Shown here one piece after another: positions 34,168 through 44,900 of a stretch of 64,000 nucleotides of DNA (its first letter is position 1; every line of letters begins with the position of its first letter). The notes beneath the pieces are model-generated. The model saw only the letters and a program-made list of their open reading frames with translations, had not been told where the DNA came from and did not search any database. Source of the stretch: Crateriforma conspicua (lineage in GTDB: Bacteria > Planctomycetota > Planctomycetia > Pirellulales > Pirellulaceae). The translations under genes were made by a program, and so were the position numbers. The stretch covers positions 6,118,501 through 6,182,500 of the forward strand of contig NZ_CP036319.1 of NCBI RefSeq assembly GCF_007752935.1, written 5' to 3'.

Positions 34168-35028
34168 ATGACACAACCACACGATTCCCATTCGTTGCGT
34201 TTCGAATCCCCGGTCGCCCTGGTCACCGGCGGCTCGGCGGGGCTGGGAACGGCAATCGCCCAGGCGCTGCTGAATCGCAACTACCACGTCTTGATCGTGG
34301 GCCGGGACTCCGAGCGGTTGCGTCTGACGGCAGACCGATTGACGTCCGAGGAAGATCGAACAGATTCATCCGCCGTTCGTCTGCACCAATACGCATGCGA
34401 CGTGACCAATCTCGACGAAGTTGCCAAGCTTGCCGAGTTCGTCTCCGATCGGTTCGGCCGGCTGGATGTCTTGGTCAATGTGGTGGGCCAAAGCGACCGT
34501 GGCTTGGCCAGCGAGATCACCCTGAAGAGAATCGACGAACTGGTCCGCCTGAACGTCCACTCGACCGTCATCTGCACCAAAGCCTTACTGCCGTTGATTC
34601 GCGAAAACCGGGGCAGTGTCGTCAATATTGGATCGCTTGCATCAAAAATCCCGGCCCGGTACCTGGGTGGCTACTGCCTGGCCAAACACGCGCTGTGCGG
34701 CTGGACCGATCAACTGAGCTTGGAAATGCGGCAACACAACGTGCATGTCGGCCTGGTTTGCCCAGGACCTATCGCACGACAAGATGCCGGACATCGCTAC
34801 GACAAACTGCTGGCAGACGATCTGCCACCAGAAGCCGCTGCCCCCGGTGGTGGTGCAAAAATCAAAGGGCTGCCGCCGCAGAAAGTTGCCGATGCCGTCG
34901 TCGATTGCATCGCCAAACGCAAACGCGAAGTTATCTTGCCCGGCAAAGCAAGGCTACTGATCATCCTGCGGGCAATCTTCCCAGATTGGGGTGACCGGAT
35001 TTTGCTGCGCATGACCAGCGGAAACTAA
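34168..35028 (+). CDS. Short-chain dehydrogenase/reductase (SDR family)
   Basis: NAD(P)-dependent oxidoreductase of 286 residues. The cofactor motif TGGSAGLGTA is at residues 20-29, with the second-strand motif IVGRDSERL. The Asp that positions the adenine is in CDVTNLDE. The NNAG position reads NVVGQSDRG (atypical), the catalytic Ser is in VVNIGSLASK and the catalytic YxxxK is YCLAK. The substrate-binding region has LVCPGPIARQD, like the PGxxxT/Q region of the family. The C-terminal extension is basic and rather hydrophobic (LLIILRAIFPDWG), so membrane contact is possible. The substrate is unknown. It is divergent from pyk across about 125 bp. Confidence 0.9.
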   Translation: MTQPHDSHSLRFESPVALVTGGSAGLGTAIAQALLNRNYHVLIVGRDSERLRLTADRLTSEEDRTDSSAVRLHQYACDVTNLDEVAKLAEFVSDRFGRLDVLVNVVGQSDRGLASEITLKRIDELVRLNVHSTVICTKALLPLIRENRGSVVNIGSLASKIPARYLGGYCLAKHALCGWTDQLSLEMRQHNVHVGLVCPGPIARQDAGHRYDKLLADDLPPEAAAPGGGAKIKGLPPQKVADAVVDCIAKRKREVILPGKARLLIILRAIFPDWGDRILLRMTSGN

Positions 35029-35082
35029 GCCGATCGCACTCTCCTTGATCGCCGCCAAGCGAAGACGCGCTGCGAATCCGTC

Positions 35083-35682
35083 CTACTGCGTCGACGACTG
35101 GCCGGGAATCTCCAGCGTGATCAACTCCATCGTGTTGATGACCTCGGTCGCCGGCGTGCGATTGATCGCCTTGACCAATCCGCCGGGCACTTCGTTACTG
35201 GACCACGTCTGCGTGTACGTGATCCCGGCTTCCACCTTGGATTCAATCTTCTTCCAAGTGGTTTCGAACGTGCCCGCTTCGACCTGCAAACGTTGCTCGC
35301 CCTGCTCCTTCACACCCTTGGCTTGACCGAACTGCTTCGGGTCAATCCCCGGAGGCAAACGGAAGTAATGCGGGTTACGCAACTTCATCTGCGGGAGCTT
35401 GGACTCTGATCCGTCCTCGGAAACCATGACCACGGTCCGGCCGATCACGACGGCCTCATCGGTCTTCTCCAAGAGTTCTTTGGACGTCTTTTCGATCTGC
35501 TGCTTGCCGTCGCGCTCGGTGACGGAACGAACCACCACCTTGGTCCCGACGGGAAATGCCTCCCACGCGGTGTACACGGGATTCTCCCGCTGCGAAGCGG
35601 ACCGCTGCCCCGCCTGCACAAACGTCGACAACACGAACAAAGACGAAATCGACAGCACAGCCAGCCGGACTCTTGGGGGCAT
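35083..35682 (-). CDS. Small secreted protein of unknown function
   Basis: A 199-residue protein from ATG 35682, which has AAGAAGG 7 bases upstream and gives a signal peptide (MPPRVRLAVLSISSLFVLST, cleavage near VQA). An in-frame ATG at 35793 would put a second hydrophobic stretch in front and is less likely. The mature part is beta-rich and Lys/Glu-rich (FPVGTKVVVRSVTERDGKQQ, TTWKKIESKVEAGITYTQTW, ELITLEIPGQ). I do not recognise the family. It resembles planctomycete proteins that carry a repeated, possibly ligand-binding, beta-barrel, but no motif supports a function. It is divergent from the first pseudopilin-like gene. Confidence 0.7.
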   Translation of the reverse strand: MPPRVRLAVLSISSLFVLSTFVQAGQRSASQRENPVYTAWEAFPVGTKVVVRSVTERDGKQQIEKTSKELLEKTDEAVVIGRTVVMVSEDGSESKLPQMKLRNPHYFRLPPGIDPKQFGQAKGVKEQGEQRLQVEAGTFETTWKKIESKVEAGITYTQTWSSNEVPGGLVKAINRTPATEVINTMELITLEIPGQSSTQ

Positions 35683-35956
35683 AACCAAACCTTCTTGGGA
35701 TCTAAGAGAGCGTTGAATCACGAAGCGAGCCATTAGAGCCGCGACCAGAAGCAAGGCAACCTTTGAACATCGAGACCTAACAAAGTGCTTCATTGTGAAG
35801 CCATCGTGAAGTCTCTCGGAAAAGACCGAATTGGCTTTGCACGCCCGGATGGCCGCTACTAACTTTCCCGCCTGTCAACACCAACGAAGCAACTGGTTGC
35901 TGCCGAATCAATCCACTTCATCAAATCTCCATAAACACATTCCTTTGGAAAACCTT

Positions 35957-37030
35957 ATGTCTTCTTCAAGACGCACAAACCGACCCGGCGGTTTCACGCT
36001 GGTCGAACTGTTGGTTGTGATTGCCATTATCGGCGTTCTGGTCGGGCTCCTGCTTCCAGCCGTCCAAGGTGCACGGGAAGCCGCTCGACGCGTCCAGTGC
36101 ATGAACAACATGAAACAAATGGGCCTGGCCGCACTCAATTTTGAAAGTGCTTATAAGAAACTGCCCGAAGGTCCGATGGACGGTGACCCCGAAGCAGTGG
36201 ACTACAGCGGATCACCGAACCCAGCCGGATACAACTACCGCGAAACACCCCCAGCCTACGGCGGTACCACCTGCTGTCGTGCGGCAACACGGCGTGGATT
36301 TAACCAATTCTACAAGATCCTTCCCTTCATGGAGCTCCCGCAGGTTTATGACCTCGGAAGGGATGACCCACCGTTTTGGCCGAATCAACCCAACAACGGC
36401 GGCGAAGACGACGTCGCCAAGGTAGCCGTCAGCCATTATTACTGCCCCAGCCGTCGTCCTCCCAAGCTTTACAATAATAACCTTCGCGGACGTCTGGATT
36501 ACGCGGGCTGTGCCGGCTTCTTCCAAGGCGAAACGATTGAAAACACCGACGATATCCCGGAACCTCCTTTGGGGTTGGGCCCCCGTGGCGACGAACGCTC
36601 CAACGTCAACCAGGGCGACACCCCCGGTCGCAAAGGCGCAATTGTTTGGCCCGGTTTTGGTACCAAACGAACCCTGGGCGACATCACCGATGGATTGTCA
36701 AACTCCATCATGTTCGCGGAGAAATCGATCGCCAAAAAGCGATATGGCACCGACGGCGGTGACAACGAACGTTGGAACAACAGCGGTTGGGACGAAGACT
36801 GCATTCGCTGGCACTTCCCCCCGATCAGCGACCGTCAGGCACCTGAGTTTCGCCCGGGAACCACTAGCAGCACCGCCTGGCGCCGCTATTTCGGCGCGGC
36901 TCACGCGGAAGGCTTGAACGCAGTGCGATGCGATGGCAGTGTCAACTTTTACGCCTACACCGTCGACGCAGAACTGTGGAAAAACCTATGCGTGATCGAT
37001 GACGGCGAACAAATCCAAGAAACCGAATAA
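35957..37030 (+). CDS. DUF1559 protein with prepilin-type N-terminus (first of a tandem pair)
   Basis: A 357-residue pseudopilin-like protein. From ATG 35957: a basic leader, then the type IV prepilin cleavage site and stalk [20 protein letters not shown] (cleaved after Gly, then N-methylated in true pilins). Next is the DUF1559 segment ([43 protein letters not shown]), then [15 protein letters not shown] and the H-X9-DG ending ([12 protein letters not shown]). These proteins are thought to be assembled or sorted by a type II secretion or pilus-like machine, which is not in this window. Its paralogue is 340 bp downstream with a small lipoprotein between. The frame is open upstream to 35831, but that stretch is not coding-like. 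Confidence 0.92.
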   Translation: MSSSRRTNRPGGFTLVELLVVIAIIGVLVGLLLPAVQGAREAARRVQCMNNMKQMGLAALNFESAYKKLPEGPMDGDPEAVDYSGSPNPAGYNYRETPPAYGGTTCCRAATRRGFNQFYKILPFMELPQVYDLGRDDPPFWPNQPNNGGEDDVAKVAVSHYYCPSRRPPKLYNNNLRGRLDYAGCAGFFQGETIENTDDIPEPPLGLGPRGDERSNVNQGDTPGRKGAIVWPGFGTKRTLGDITDGLSNSIMFAEKSIAKKRYGTDGGDNERWNNSGWDEDCIRWHFPPISDRQAPEFRPGTTSSTAWRRYFGAAHAEGLNAVRCDGSVNFYAYTVDAELWKNLCVIDDGEQIQETE

Positions 37031-37088
37031 ACGCCCGATCAAGTTCATCAAATCACAACATTCAAACCGTAAAATACCACAAAAAGAA

Positions 37089-37283
37089 ATGAACATTTTA
37101 AACGTTGCAAAAACTTGGATGACGCCTGCCAAATTCGGCATCTGTGTGATCGCCGGGATGATCACCGTCACCAGCCTCGGATGTGGTGGCGGCGATGTCA
37201 TCAATGACGAACCGCTGTCCGCCGAAGACGAAGCTTACATCAAGCAGATCGACGACGAAATTGATGCGGCCGAAGGCGGCTGA
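37089..37283 (+). CDS. Tiny lipoprotein-like secreted protein between the two DUF1559 genes
   Basis: A 64-residue ORF from ATG 37089. It has a basic start, a hydrophobic segment (FGICVIAGMITVTSLGC) and then a weak lipobox (SLGC; Leu is at -2, not -3), followed by an acidic 28-residue tail (NDEPLSAEDEAYIKQIDDE). Small lipoproteins of this kind are often found beside DUF1559 genes in planctomycetes, which supports it being real. The ORF extends upstream to 36999 in the track frame but the ATG at 37089 is preceded by AAAAAGAAA and gives the signal. Function unknown; a chaperone or regulator of the pseudopilin is a guess. Confidence 0.65.
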   Translation: MNILNVAKTWMTPAKFGICVIAGMITVTSLGCGGGDVINDEPLSAEDEAYIKQIDDEIDAAEGG

Positions 37284-37368
37284 TCTTAGACCCGTTCGGT
37301 CACAAATGACTTTACACGTTCTGGGGCATGGTTCATCCATCGCCCCATTTTCGCATGAAATCAATTCC

Positions 37369-38445
37369 ATGAAACACCGCAAAAACCGCCCTCAATACGA
37401 CGGCTTCACCCTGGTCGAATTACTGGTGGTGATCGCCATTATCGGGGTTCTGGTCGGCTTGCTGTTGCCGGCCGTGCAAAGTGCCCGAGAAGCCGCCCGC
37501 CGCACCCAGTGCATGAACAACATGAAACAAATGGGCTTGGCGGCCCTGAACTTCGAAAGTGCTTACAAGCACCTTCCCACCGGTCCGATGGACGGCGATC
37601 CGGAAGCGATCAACTTGGATGGAAGCCCTAATCATGCCGGCCGGAACCACGGCGGACGCGCCCCGACGTACGGTGGGACGGTTTGCTGCCGTGCCGCCAC
37701 CCGCCGTGGCTGGAATCACTTTTTTAAGATTTTGCCCTTCATGGAACAGCAAGTGGTTTATGAGTTAAGCCGCGATGATCCGCCGTATTGGCCCTATGTC
37801 ACCAATAACGCGGGTGAAGACGATGTCGCCAAGGTTGCAATCGGGGGATACCATTGCCCTTCACGTCGCAGCCCCAAACTTTATGACAACAACCTTCGCG
37901 CACGTGTTGACTACGCGGGGTGTGCGGGATTCATGCACGGACCGACCATCGCCGGCACCAATGACATCCCCGAGGCCCCGTTGGGCGAAGGGCCTGAAGT
38001 TAGCGAACGCGGTTCACCCAATATGGGTGACACACCGGGACGAAAAGGCGTGATCGTTAACCCTGCACTGGGGGCCAAACGGTTGCTATCTGAAATCACC
38101 GACGGGCTTTCCAACACCATTATGTTTGGCGAAAAGAGCCTTCCCAAGGATCGCCATGGTGTTGATGGTGGGGACAATGAACGCTGGAACAACGCCGGAT
38201 GGGATGTCGACGACCTCCGATATCATTTCCCGCCCATTCCAGACGCACAGGCGCCGCCTTACAAACCAGGTACCACGGGCAGCACCGCATGGCGGCGGTA
38301 TTTTGGGGCTGCCCACGCAGAAGGCCTAAATGCTACCCGAGCGGATGGAAGTGTAAATTTCTATTCTTACATGGTTGATCCAGAAGTGTGGATGTACCTA
38401 TGCATTTGTGATGACGACGCGACCATCGACGAGGAAGCCCTGTAA
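37369..38445 (+). CDS. DUF1559 protein with prepilin-type N-terminus (second of a tandem pair)
   Basis: A 358-residue paralogue of the upstream gene. The same parts are present in the same order: [85 protein letters not shown] and HAEGLNATRADG (H-X9-DG). The two proteins match over long stretches, differing mostly in charged surface residues, which points to a fairly old tandem duplication. The frame is open upstream to 37183, but the conserved leader starts at ATG 37369. A strong terminator lies about 45 bp after the stop. Confidence 0.92.
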   Translation: MKHRKNRPQYDGFTLVELLVVIAIIGVLVGLLLPAVQSAREAARRTQCMNNMKQMGLAALNFESAYKHLPTGPMDGDPEAINLDGSPNHAGRNHGGRAPTYGGTVCCRAATRRGWNHFFKILPFMEQQVVYELSRDDPPYWPYVTNNAGEDDVAKVAIGGYHCPSRRSPKLYDNNLRARVDYAGCAGFMHGPTIAGTNDIPEAPLGEGPEVSERGSPNMGDTPGRKGVIVNPALGAKRLLSEITDGLSNTIMFGEKSLPKDRHGVDGGDNERWNNAGWDVDDLRYHFPPIPDAQAPPYKPGTTGSTAWRRYFGAAHAEGLNATRADGSVNFYSYMVDPEVWMYLCICDDDATIDEEAL

Positions 38446-38488
38446 GAACACGTCGAACGAATCTTGCAATTCGATCCATCAATCATCA

Positions 38489-38521
38489 CCTCAGGTTCGA
38501 CTTTCGAGCCTGAGGTTTTTT
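38489..38521 (+). terminator. Rho-independent terminator after the DUF1559 pair
   Basis: Arms cctcaggttcg (38489-38499) and cgagcctgagg (38505-38515), 11 pairs with one G-U, loop acttt, followed by six T (38516-38521). It lies 44 bp after the stop of the second DUF1559 gene, so the pair and the lipoprotein form one transcript ending here. Confidence 0.85.
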
Positions 38522-38968
38522 CATTGTCTGGAGAGACTGACAGGCCTAATCCGCCACGCAAGAACAGATATTTTCCGCAAGTCGCCTCACGGCCTCAACT
38601 CCACATCGCCCCGATCAACGATTCCATCACTGCAGTTGGTGAAGTCTGTCGGGCAAAGAGAACGGGAAGGGACCGGAGCTAACCAGATCCTTATAGAACC
38701 CACTACTTAACACTCATATATGAAGATGAGAATTCCATAAAGGTTCCGCGACGATTGAGCACAGAAAGACTTGGGGTACTTTCAGTTTCCTCGTGTTTTC
38801 TGCTCTGAACGCGGATGACCGTCCACAAACGAACACGCACCTCAAGGGGGATGGGGGGCATATCACCACCGTGTTTGTTTCTTGCAGGGAAAGACGCAGC
38901 GGGTACTCTCCCGCAACAAACCGTCAGATTCCCCAAATCCTATAGACTCACCCTCAAGGCCCCATTCA
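38522..38968 (+). promoter_or_regulatory. Long leader region before the 2241-residue LEPRxLL gene, no gene seen
   Basis: About 450 bp between the terminator and ATG 38969. It is less GC-rich than the coding regions, with stretches such as cactcatatatgaagatgag. The short ORFs in it look like noise. It probably holds the promoter and a long 5' leader, but I find no convincing -35/-10 pair, no riboswitch and no tRNA. Confidence 0.4.
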
Positions 38969-41900
38969 ATGAGCGCCTCGCAGAAGCCTCACGTTGCCAA
39001 AGCATCTCGATCACGAAAAGAAAACAAGAAGCGATCGCGGCGAAGCCGACGTAGCCGCAGCCTCCTGGTCCAGAACCTGGAAGACCGCCAGCTGATGGCC
39101 GCCAACGTCATGGACGACGTAATCGATTCCACGGAACTGTCCAGCGTCAACTCGGAAGGCCTCAACGTTCTGATCAACGACAGCACCGGGAACGAGGCTC
39201 AGACCGTCTCGGCGTTCAATGCCGAGGTCGACCTGACGACTCTGCCGGATTTGGCTCCGGTCAACGATTCGGACTGGTTCATTCCGATGCGTCAGGATCC
39301 GAACGATCCTTCGAAGGAAATCCCGCAGCGATCGATCTTTGAAGGCGCGGTGCTGTTCAATGATGAACGCGAGGACGTCAGCAACGGCGGTGCCAACAAC
39401 GGCGACATCGACTTATTGCGTGATGACGACGCCGACTTCACCAACGACCACCTGCTGACCAACGGCAACCGACTGAATCCAACGACGCCGGGCGACCGCC
39501 TGGACGCATCCGAAGGGATGGTGATTGCGACGCTGCGAAGCAACGATCCGGTGGACGCTTCCAATGTCAATCTGGGCGTTCCCCAATACGCCAGCGAAGG
39601 CGGCGGAGAAACATGGATTGCCATCGCGGCGGGACCGGAGAACAACGGCGAACTTTCCATCGACACCTCAGCCGCGTTCTTCCCCTACGACGCAGGCTGG
39701 GTCGGTGCCACGTTTAACGGAAGTGCCAGCTTCACGACGGGTGCCAAAGATGCTGACGGAAACGGGATCTTGTCGGCAACCGGCTCAGGGGGCGTCTACC
39801 AAGTGACCGTTCCCGGGGTCAACGATTCGTTCTCCGACGGATTCTTGTTCGGCATGGGGGCCGACAACGAAGACAACTACACGCGGACTCGTCCGATCGG
39901 CGACAACCAATGGGCCGTCCAGCACCGCGACAACGCCGCGGAGATCGGTGGTTCGGAAGGCGACGATTTCAATGTGTTGTACATCCCTCGCACCACGCGA
40001 GGCTTGATCGGCGGTGTCGTCGATGGCGACAGCACCGACACCAATTCAATGCTGGACGAGTTCGGTGATTTCACCCTGCTGCCGCAAGGCGACGGCTTGT
40101 ACAAGCTGACCGTCCCAGGTCACGACATCACTTCCGGTGTCCTGATCATGGAAAACTATGACCTGACGGTCACCCAACCGCGGAACACCTACTTCACCTA
40201 CGACGCCGACCCCAATGATCCGTCGTCGATCCTGATCCGCCAGTTTGCGTGGAACGGGAACACCGAAGAACGTTTGGACACGGACTTTGTGTTCTTCTTC
40301 ATCCCGTTTGAAAACAACCTGGGTGTGACGTCGGATCTGGAGGTCACCAGTCTGGGGGCAACCACCGATGCACCGGGCGCGTTGGGTGGCCTGAGCGATG
40401 GGGGCGTTCCGGTCTCGGTCTATGCCGACGGATCGATCAACTACGACTTTGATTTGGCTGCGTTGGTCGAAGGCGACGTCCACACCGACACTTTCGTTTA
40501 CGAAGCCAGCGACCCGGCGACCATGGAATCGGCCATCGGGACGGTTTCCGTGACGCTGCGTGGAACCAACGATGCCCCGATCGCCATCGGTGAATTGGCG
40601 GATCGCGACATCAACGAAGACGAAACCGAAGTGATCGACCTGGCGGCCATCTTCGATGACCTGGACAACGGCGATTCACTGACCTACTCGTTCAATCCTG
40701 GCATCGGCGGCCTGTTTTCTGGCGAAGTGGTCGGTGACACGTTGACCGTGACCCCGACGCCCGATGCATTCGGGTCCACGATCGTCTCGGTCACAGCGAC
40801 CGATAGCACGGGCTTGACATTGACCTTGTCCGCATCGTTCAACCTGGTTCCCGTTGACAATGATGACGTGGTCGCTGTTGACGATGCGGCGGTGACCGAC
40901 AATGTCACTCCGCTGGACATTGCGATCCTAGCCAACGATTACCACCCGGACACAACTCCGTTCTCGGTTGCCGCCGCTCACATCGGCGGAAACCCCGAAG
41001 CGACCGGCAACGGTGACACCGTTTGGACGGTGGATGCGACCACGACGGCCCCCAACGACCTGACGATCCAAAGCCCGGCCAACCGCGGTGACGTGGCGGT
41101 CGGACGTGGTGGCAGCGATCTGTCGCTGACCGATGGTGTCTTCTTGGGCACCGTTCGTGATAACACGGATCCGTTCCAGACGGTCAACGCCTATGCAGCC
41201 TTCAGCAGCTATGGCTTCGCTACCGACACCGGTGTCGGTGGTGGCGAGCGAAACTCACCCTTGCACGCCGCGTTCTTTCCGTTCGCGGAAGGTTGGACCA
41301 GCGGCCATGTGGGATCGGACGGCACATTGCTGGGCGGCGTCGGTGTCTCCCAAGCCAACGTGACCAAGTTGGGAACGGGTCTGTTTGAGATTTCGATCCC
41401 AGGTGTCACCAACGCATCGTTCGACGGCATGCTGTTTGCCATCGGTGGAAACAACGATGACAACATTGTTTCGGTCATGCCATCGGCGTTCGGCAACACC
41501 TGGCAGATCCGCCAGATGGACAGCGATAGCGACATCGACGGATTCGAAGACGATGCGTTCAGTTTCGTTTACATCCCGGCGTCGACCGCCGGATTGATCG
41601 GCGGTCGAACGCAGGAACAAGAAGGCTTTGTCAGCTTGGTCCAGTCGTTCGGGGGCGCGTCGCTCGACTTCAGTTCGCAATCCGGCGATTACTTGGTCAA
41701 CATCCCGGGCTACACGCCCAATGACGGTGCGCTGATTGCCGTGTCCTCCGGTTCGGTGTTCTCCAGCATCGGCGGTGTCCCGACTCAGGTCCCGGCCAAT
41801 CACCAAACCGTCGCCGTCGCCGATGGCAACAGTTTCCGCATTCAATTGAAGCAATCCGGCAACTATGCGATTCCTTTGACGGTCGAAGGCGTCGAGACCC

Positions 41901-44900
41901 CGGACGTCCAGTTCATCTTCTTGCCGTTCGACCAGCCACTTGAACGTGTCGAGAATCTCGACTTCAGCATGACGTCGTTTGACACGACGTCGGCACTGGG
42001 CGGAACGATCACGGCCGGTCCGGATGGATCTTTGCAATACGATCCGTCCACCGGCAACGCATCGATTACCGGGCTTGGCAATGGCGAATTTGTCGAAGAC
42101 ACCTTCACCTACACCGTCACCGATGGTCGTGGTGGGACATCGACCGCGACCGTCACGGTAACCGTTCAAGGCCCCAACCGCGATCCCGACGCTGTCGACG
42201 ACACGGTCAACTTGAACGAGGAAAACAGCAAAGGTGCCGTCTTGACGGTCCTGGGCAATGACACCGACCCGGACGTCATCGACCTTCGTGGCCCGATCCA
42301 AGGCGTCGCCGCCGGTAACTTGTCGGTTGACGAGTCGAGCGTTTGGAGCGTCGCCCAAACCAGTGCAACCACCAACGCAATCACTCTGGGTGCCGGTGCG
42401 ACTGGTGAAGTCGAAGTCCAAGTTGACGGCGGTGCGATCGCGCCAGCCAGCGGCATCACCCTGGCAACCATCCGCGAAAACCACGACGATGCGGGCCCCA
42501 ACGCCAGCTTGGTGCAGGCCTTTGCGAACGGTTCGGGCGGCACGTCACTGGCGATCGAAGCCTTTGCGTCGGACACCAGCACCGATGCCGACGTATCGGT
42601 CGCATACTTCCCGTTTGCCGATGGTTGGGTCGGCGGACATGTGGATGCCGGTGGTGTCCTGACGTCCGGAAACGGACTGGTTGCGACCGACATCGTGCGT
42701 ACCGGCGATGGACGCTATGAAGTCACCATCCCCGGTGTCACCGATTCCTCGATCGACGGCTTCTTGTTCGTCATCGGCAACGAAGACTCCGACAACGCAG
42801 TGTCGTCGCGAGCGATTTCCGGATCGGGCATGTACGAAGTCGCCGTGCGTGACAACCAACAGGATTTCGGGGACGGGGAAGACGGTGGTTTCAGTTTTCT
42901 GTTTGTTCCGCGCAACGCTGAAAACTTGGTCGCCGGGACCGTTGATGCCGGATCGGGCTTGGCCAATCCGGTCAGCCTTGCGATCGGCGACTTCACCCTG
43001 GAGCGTCAAGACGTCACCGATGGTGGCCAGCAGTGGAAGTTGACGATCCCAGGCCAGTCACCCGACACGGGCATGCTGGTTCTGGCGAATCAAGACAACA
43101 ACGAATTGGAAGACAACTATCTGTCTTACGAGTCGGATGGCTCGGGCAGCTTCCTGATCCGCAACCACGACATGCCAGGCCTGGGTCGCCAGAGCCAGCC
43201 GTTCACGTTCATGTTCGTCCCGTTTGACGGCACCGCCAAGCCGGTCAGCCGTCCGGTTACCGGCCCACTGTCGATCCAATCGGTCGACGCGACGAGTGCC
43301 TTGGGTGCAAGCGTCACGATCAATGCCGATGGCACGCTGTTGTATCAACCGGGGACTCTGTTCGACGACTTGTACTCGGATGAATCGGTTGTCGACACCT
43401 TCAGCTACACGACCACCGACGGATTCGGCGGGTCCGATACGGCCACCGTTACGGTCAACATCAATGGCTTTGGCGAGGCTCCGGAGATCGACCTGGGGAC
43501 AGGCCCGGCTTACTTCGGCATTGGCGATTCTCCCGTGGGCATCGCCCCCTTTGCTGACTTGGTTGAGATCGACGATGCCAACGTCGACGGCGCCGTCATC
43601 ACGGTGGAAATCACCGGCGGCGGTGTTGCCACCGACGCACTGGCGATCCGGAACGAAGGGACGGGCCTGGGCCAATTTGGTGTTAGCGGTGGGGATATCA
43701 CCTATGAAGGAACGATGATCGGATCCTTCACCGGTGGCGATGGCACCAACCCGCTGGTCATCACCCTGAACGCCTCGGCCAACGGTGCGATCACCGAACG
43801 ATTGCTGCAGACGATCACGTTCAACAACACCGACAGTGAAATTCTGCCTGGTACTCGCGAGGTCACCTTTGGCTTGGTCGATGGCGGCGGACGAACCAAG
43901 GAACCGGCAACCGGCCAGGTGACACTTGGCTATCTGCGATCACGCGATTTCCAACAGGGAGTCGACTATGGGTTTGGCACCTACACCGCAGCTGCTGACG
44001 CCCAAATTCGTGAAGCCGACGCCGACAGCGTGATCGATCCTGCCGCCGATTTCCTGATCGACTTTGATACATCCGGGAACACCTCTCAGGCCGTATTGAA
44101 GTTCGAAGACATCTTTGGCGACGGACCTGGGCAGATTCCGCTGGGATCGATCATTACGTCGGCCACCTTGATCGTGGAAACCAATCCGAATACCACGAAC
44201 GCTCCCGGCGATGGCGGCCGATTCTTCCGCATGCTCCAGGACTGGGACGATACAACGGCCACTTGGAATTCGTTCGGAAATGACGGACTGGTCAACCAAG
44301 CGATCGATGGCGGCGGAGTTCCCGACGGTATCGAAGCTCGTACCGAGTTTGAATCGCAAGTCGGAACCGCGTCGGGGTCAGGAGACAGTGGAACCGGCAT
44401 ATTGACGACAAGCGTTCTTCCGGACGTTCGTGCGTGGGCCGCCGGCGAGGCCAACTACGGCTGGGCAATCCTAGGTTGGGACGGAAGAACCGACGGATGG
44501 TTCTTTAGTTCATCCGAAGACGAAACACCACTGGCACGCCCCCGTTTGAGTATCGAGTGGCTGCCGGCCGATGCGGTCGACGTTGCCAGCTTCCAAGACG
44601 GCGTTGACGGATACGAGGGCACGGTCGACACCGAGATCGACAGCAATGGTGCGGATAGCGACCTGTCCGCCGCCACGACCCTGTTCATCGATTCGCCGAG
44701 CTCCGGTGCATTGATTCGTTTCGACGACATCATCGGCGAAGCGGTCGGCCAAATCCCCGCCGGATCACAGATCATCTCGGCTCGGCTTCGCACCGCTAGC
44801 ACGACCAGCAACGCCCAAGGTGACGGCGGACGGTTCTATCCCATGCTGACCACTTGGTCGGACACCGACACGTACAACACGTTGGTCGACGGCGTCAGCA

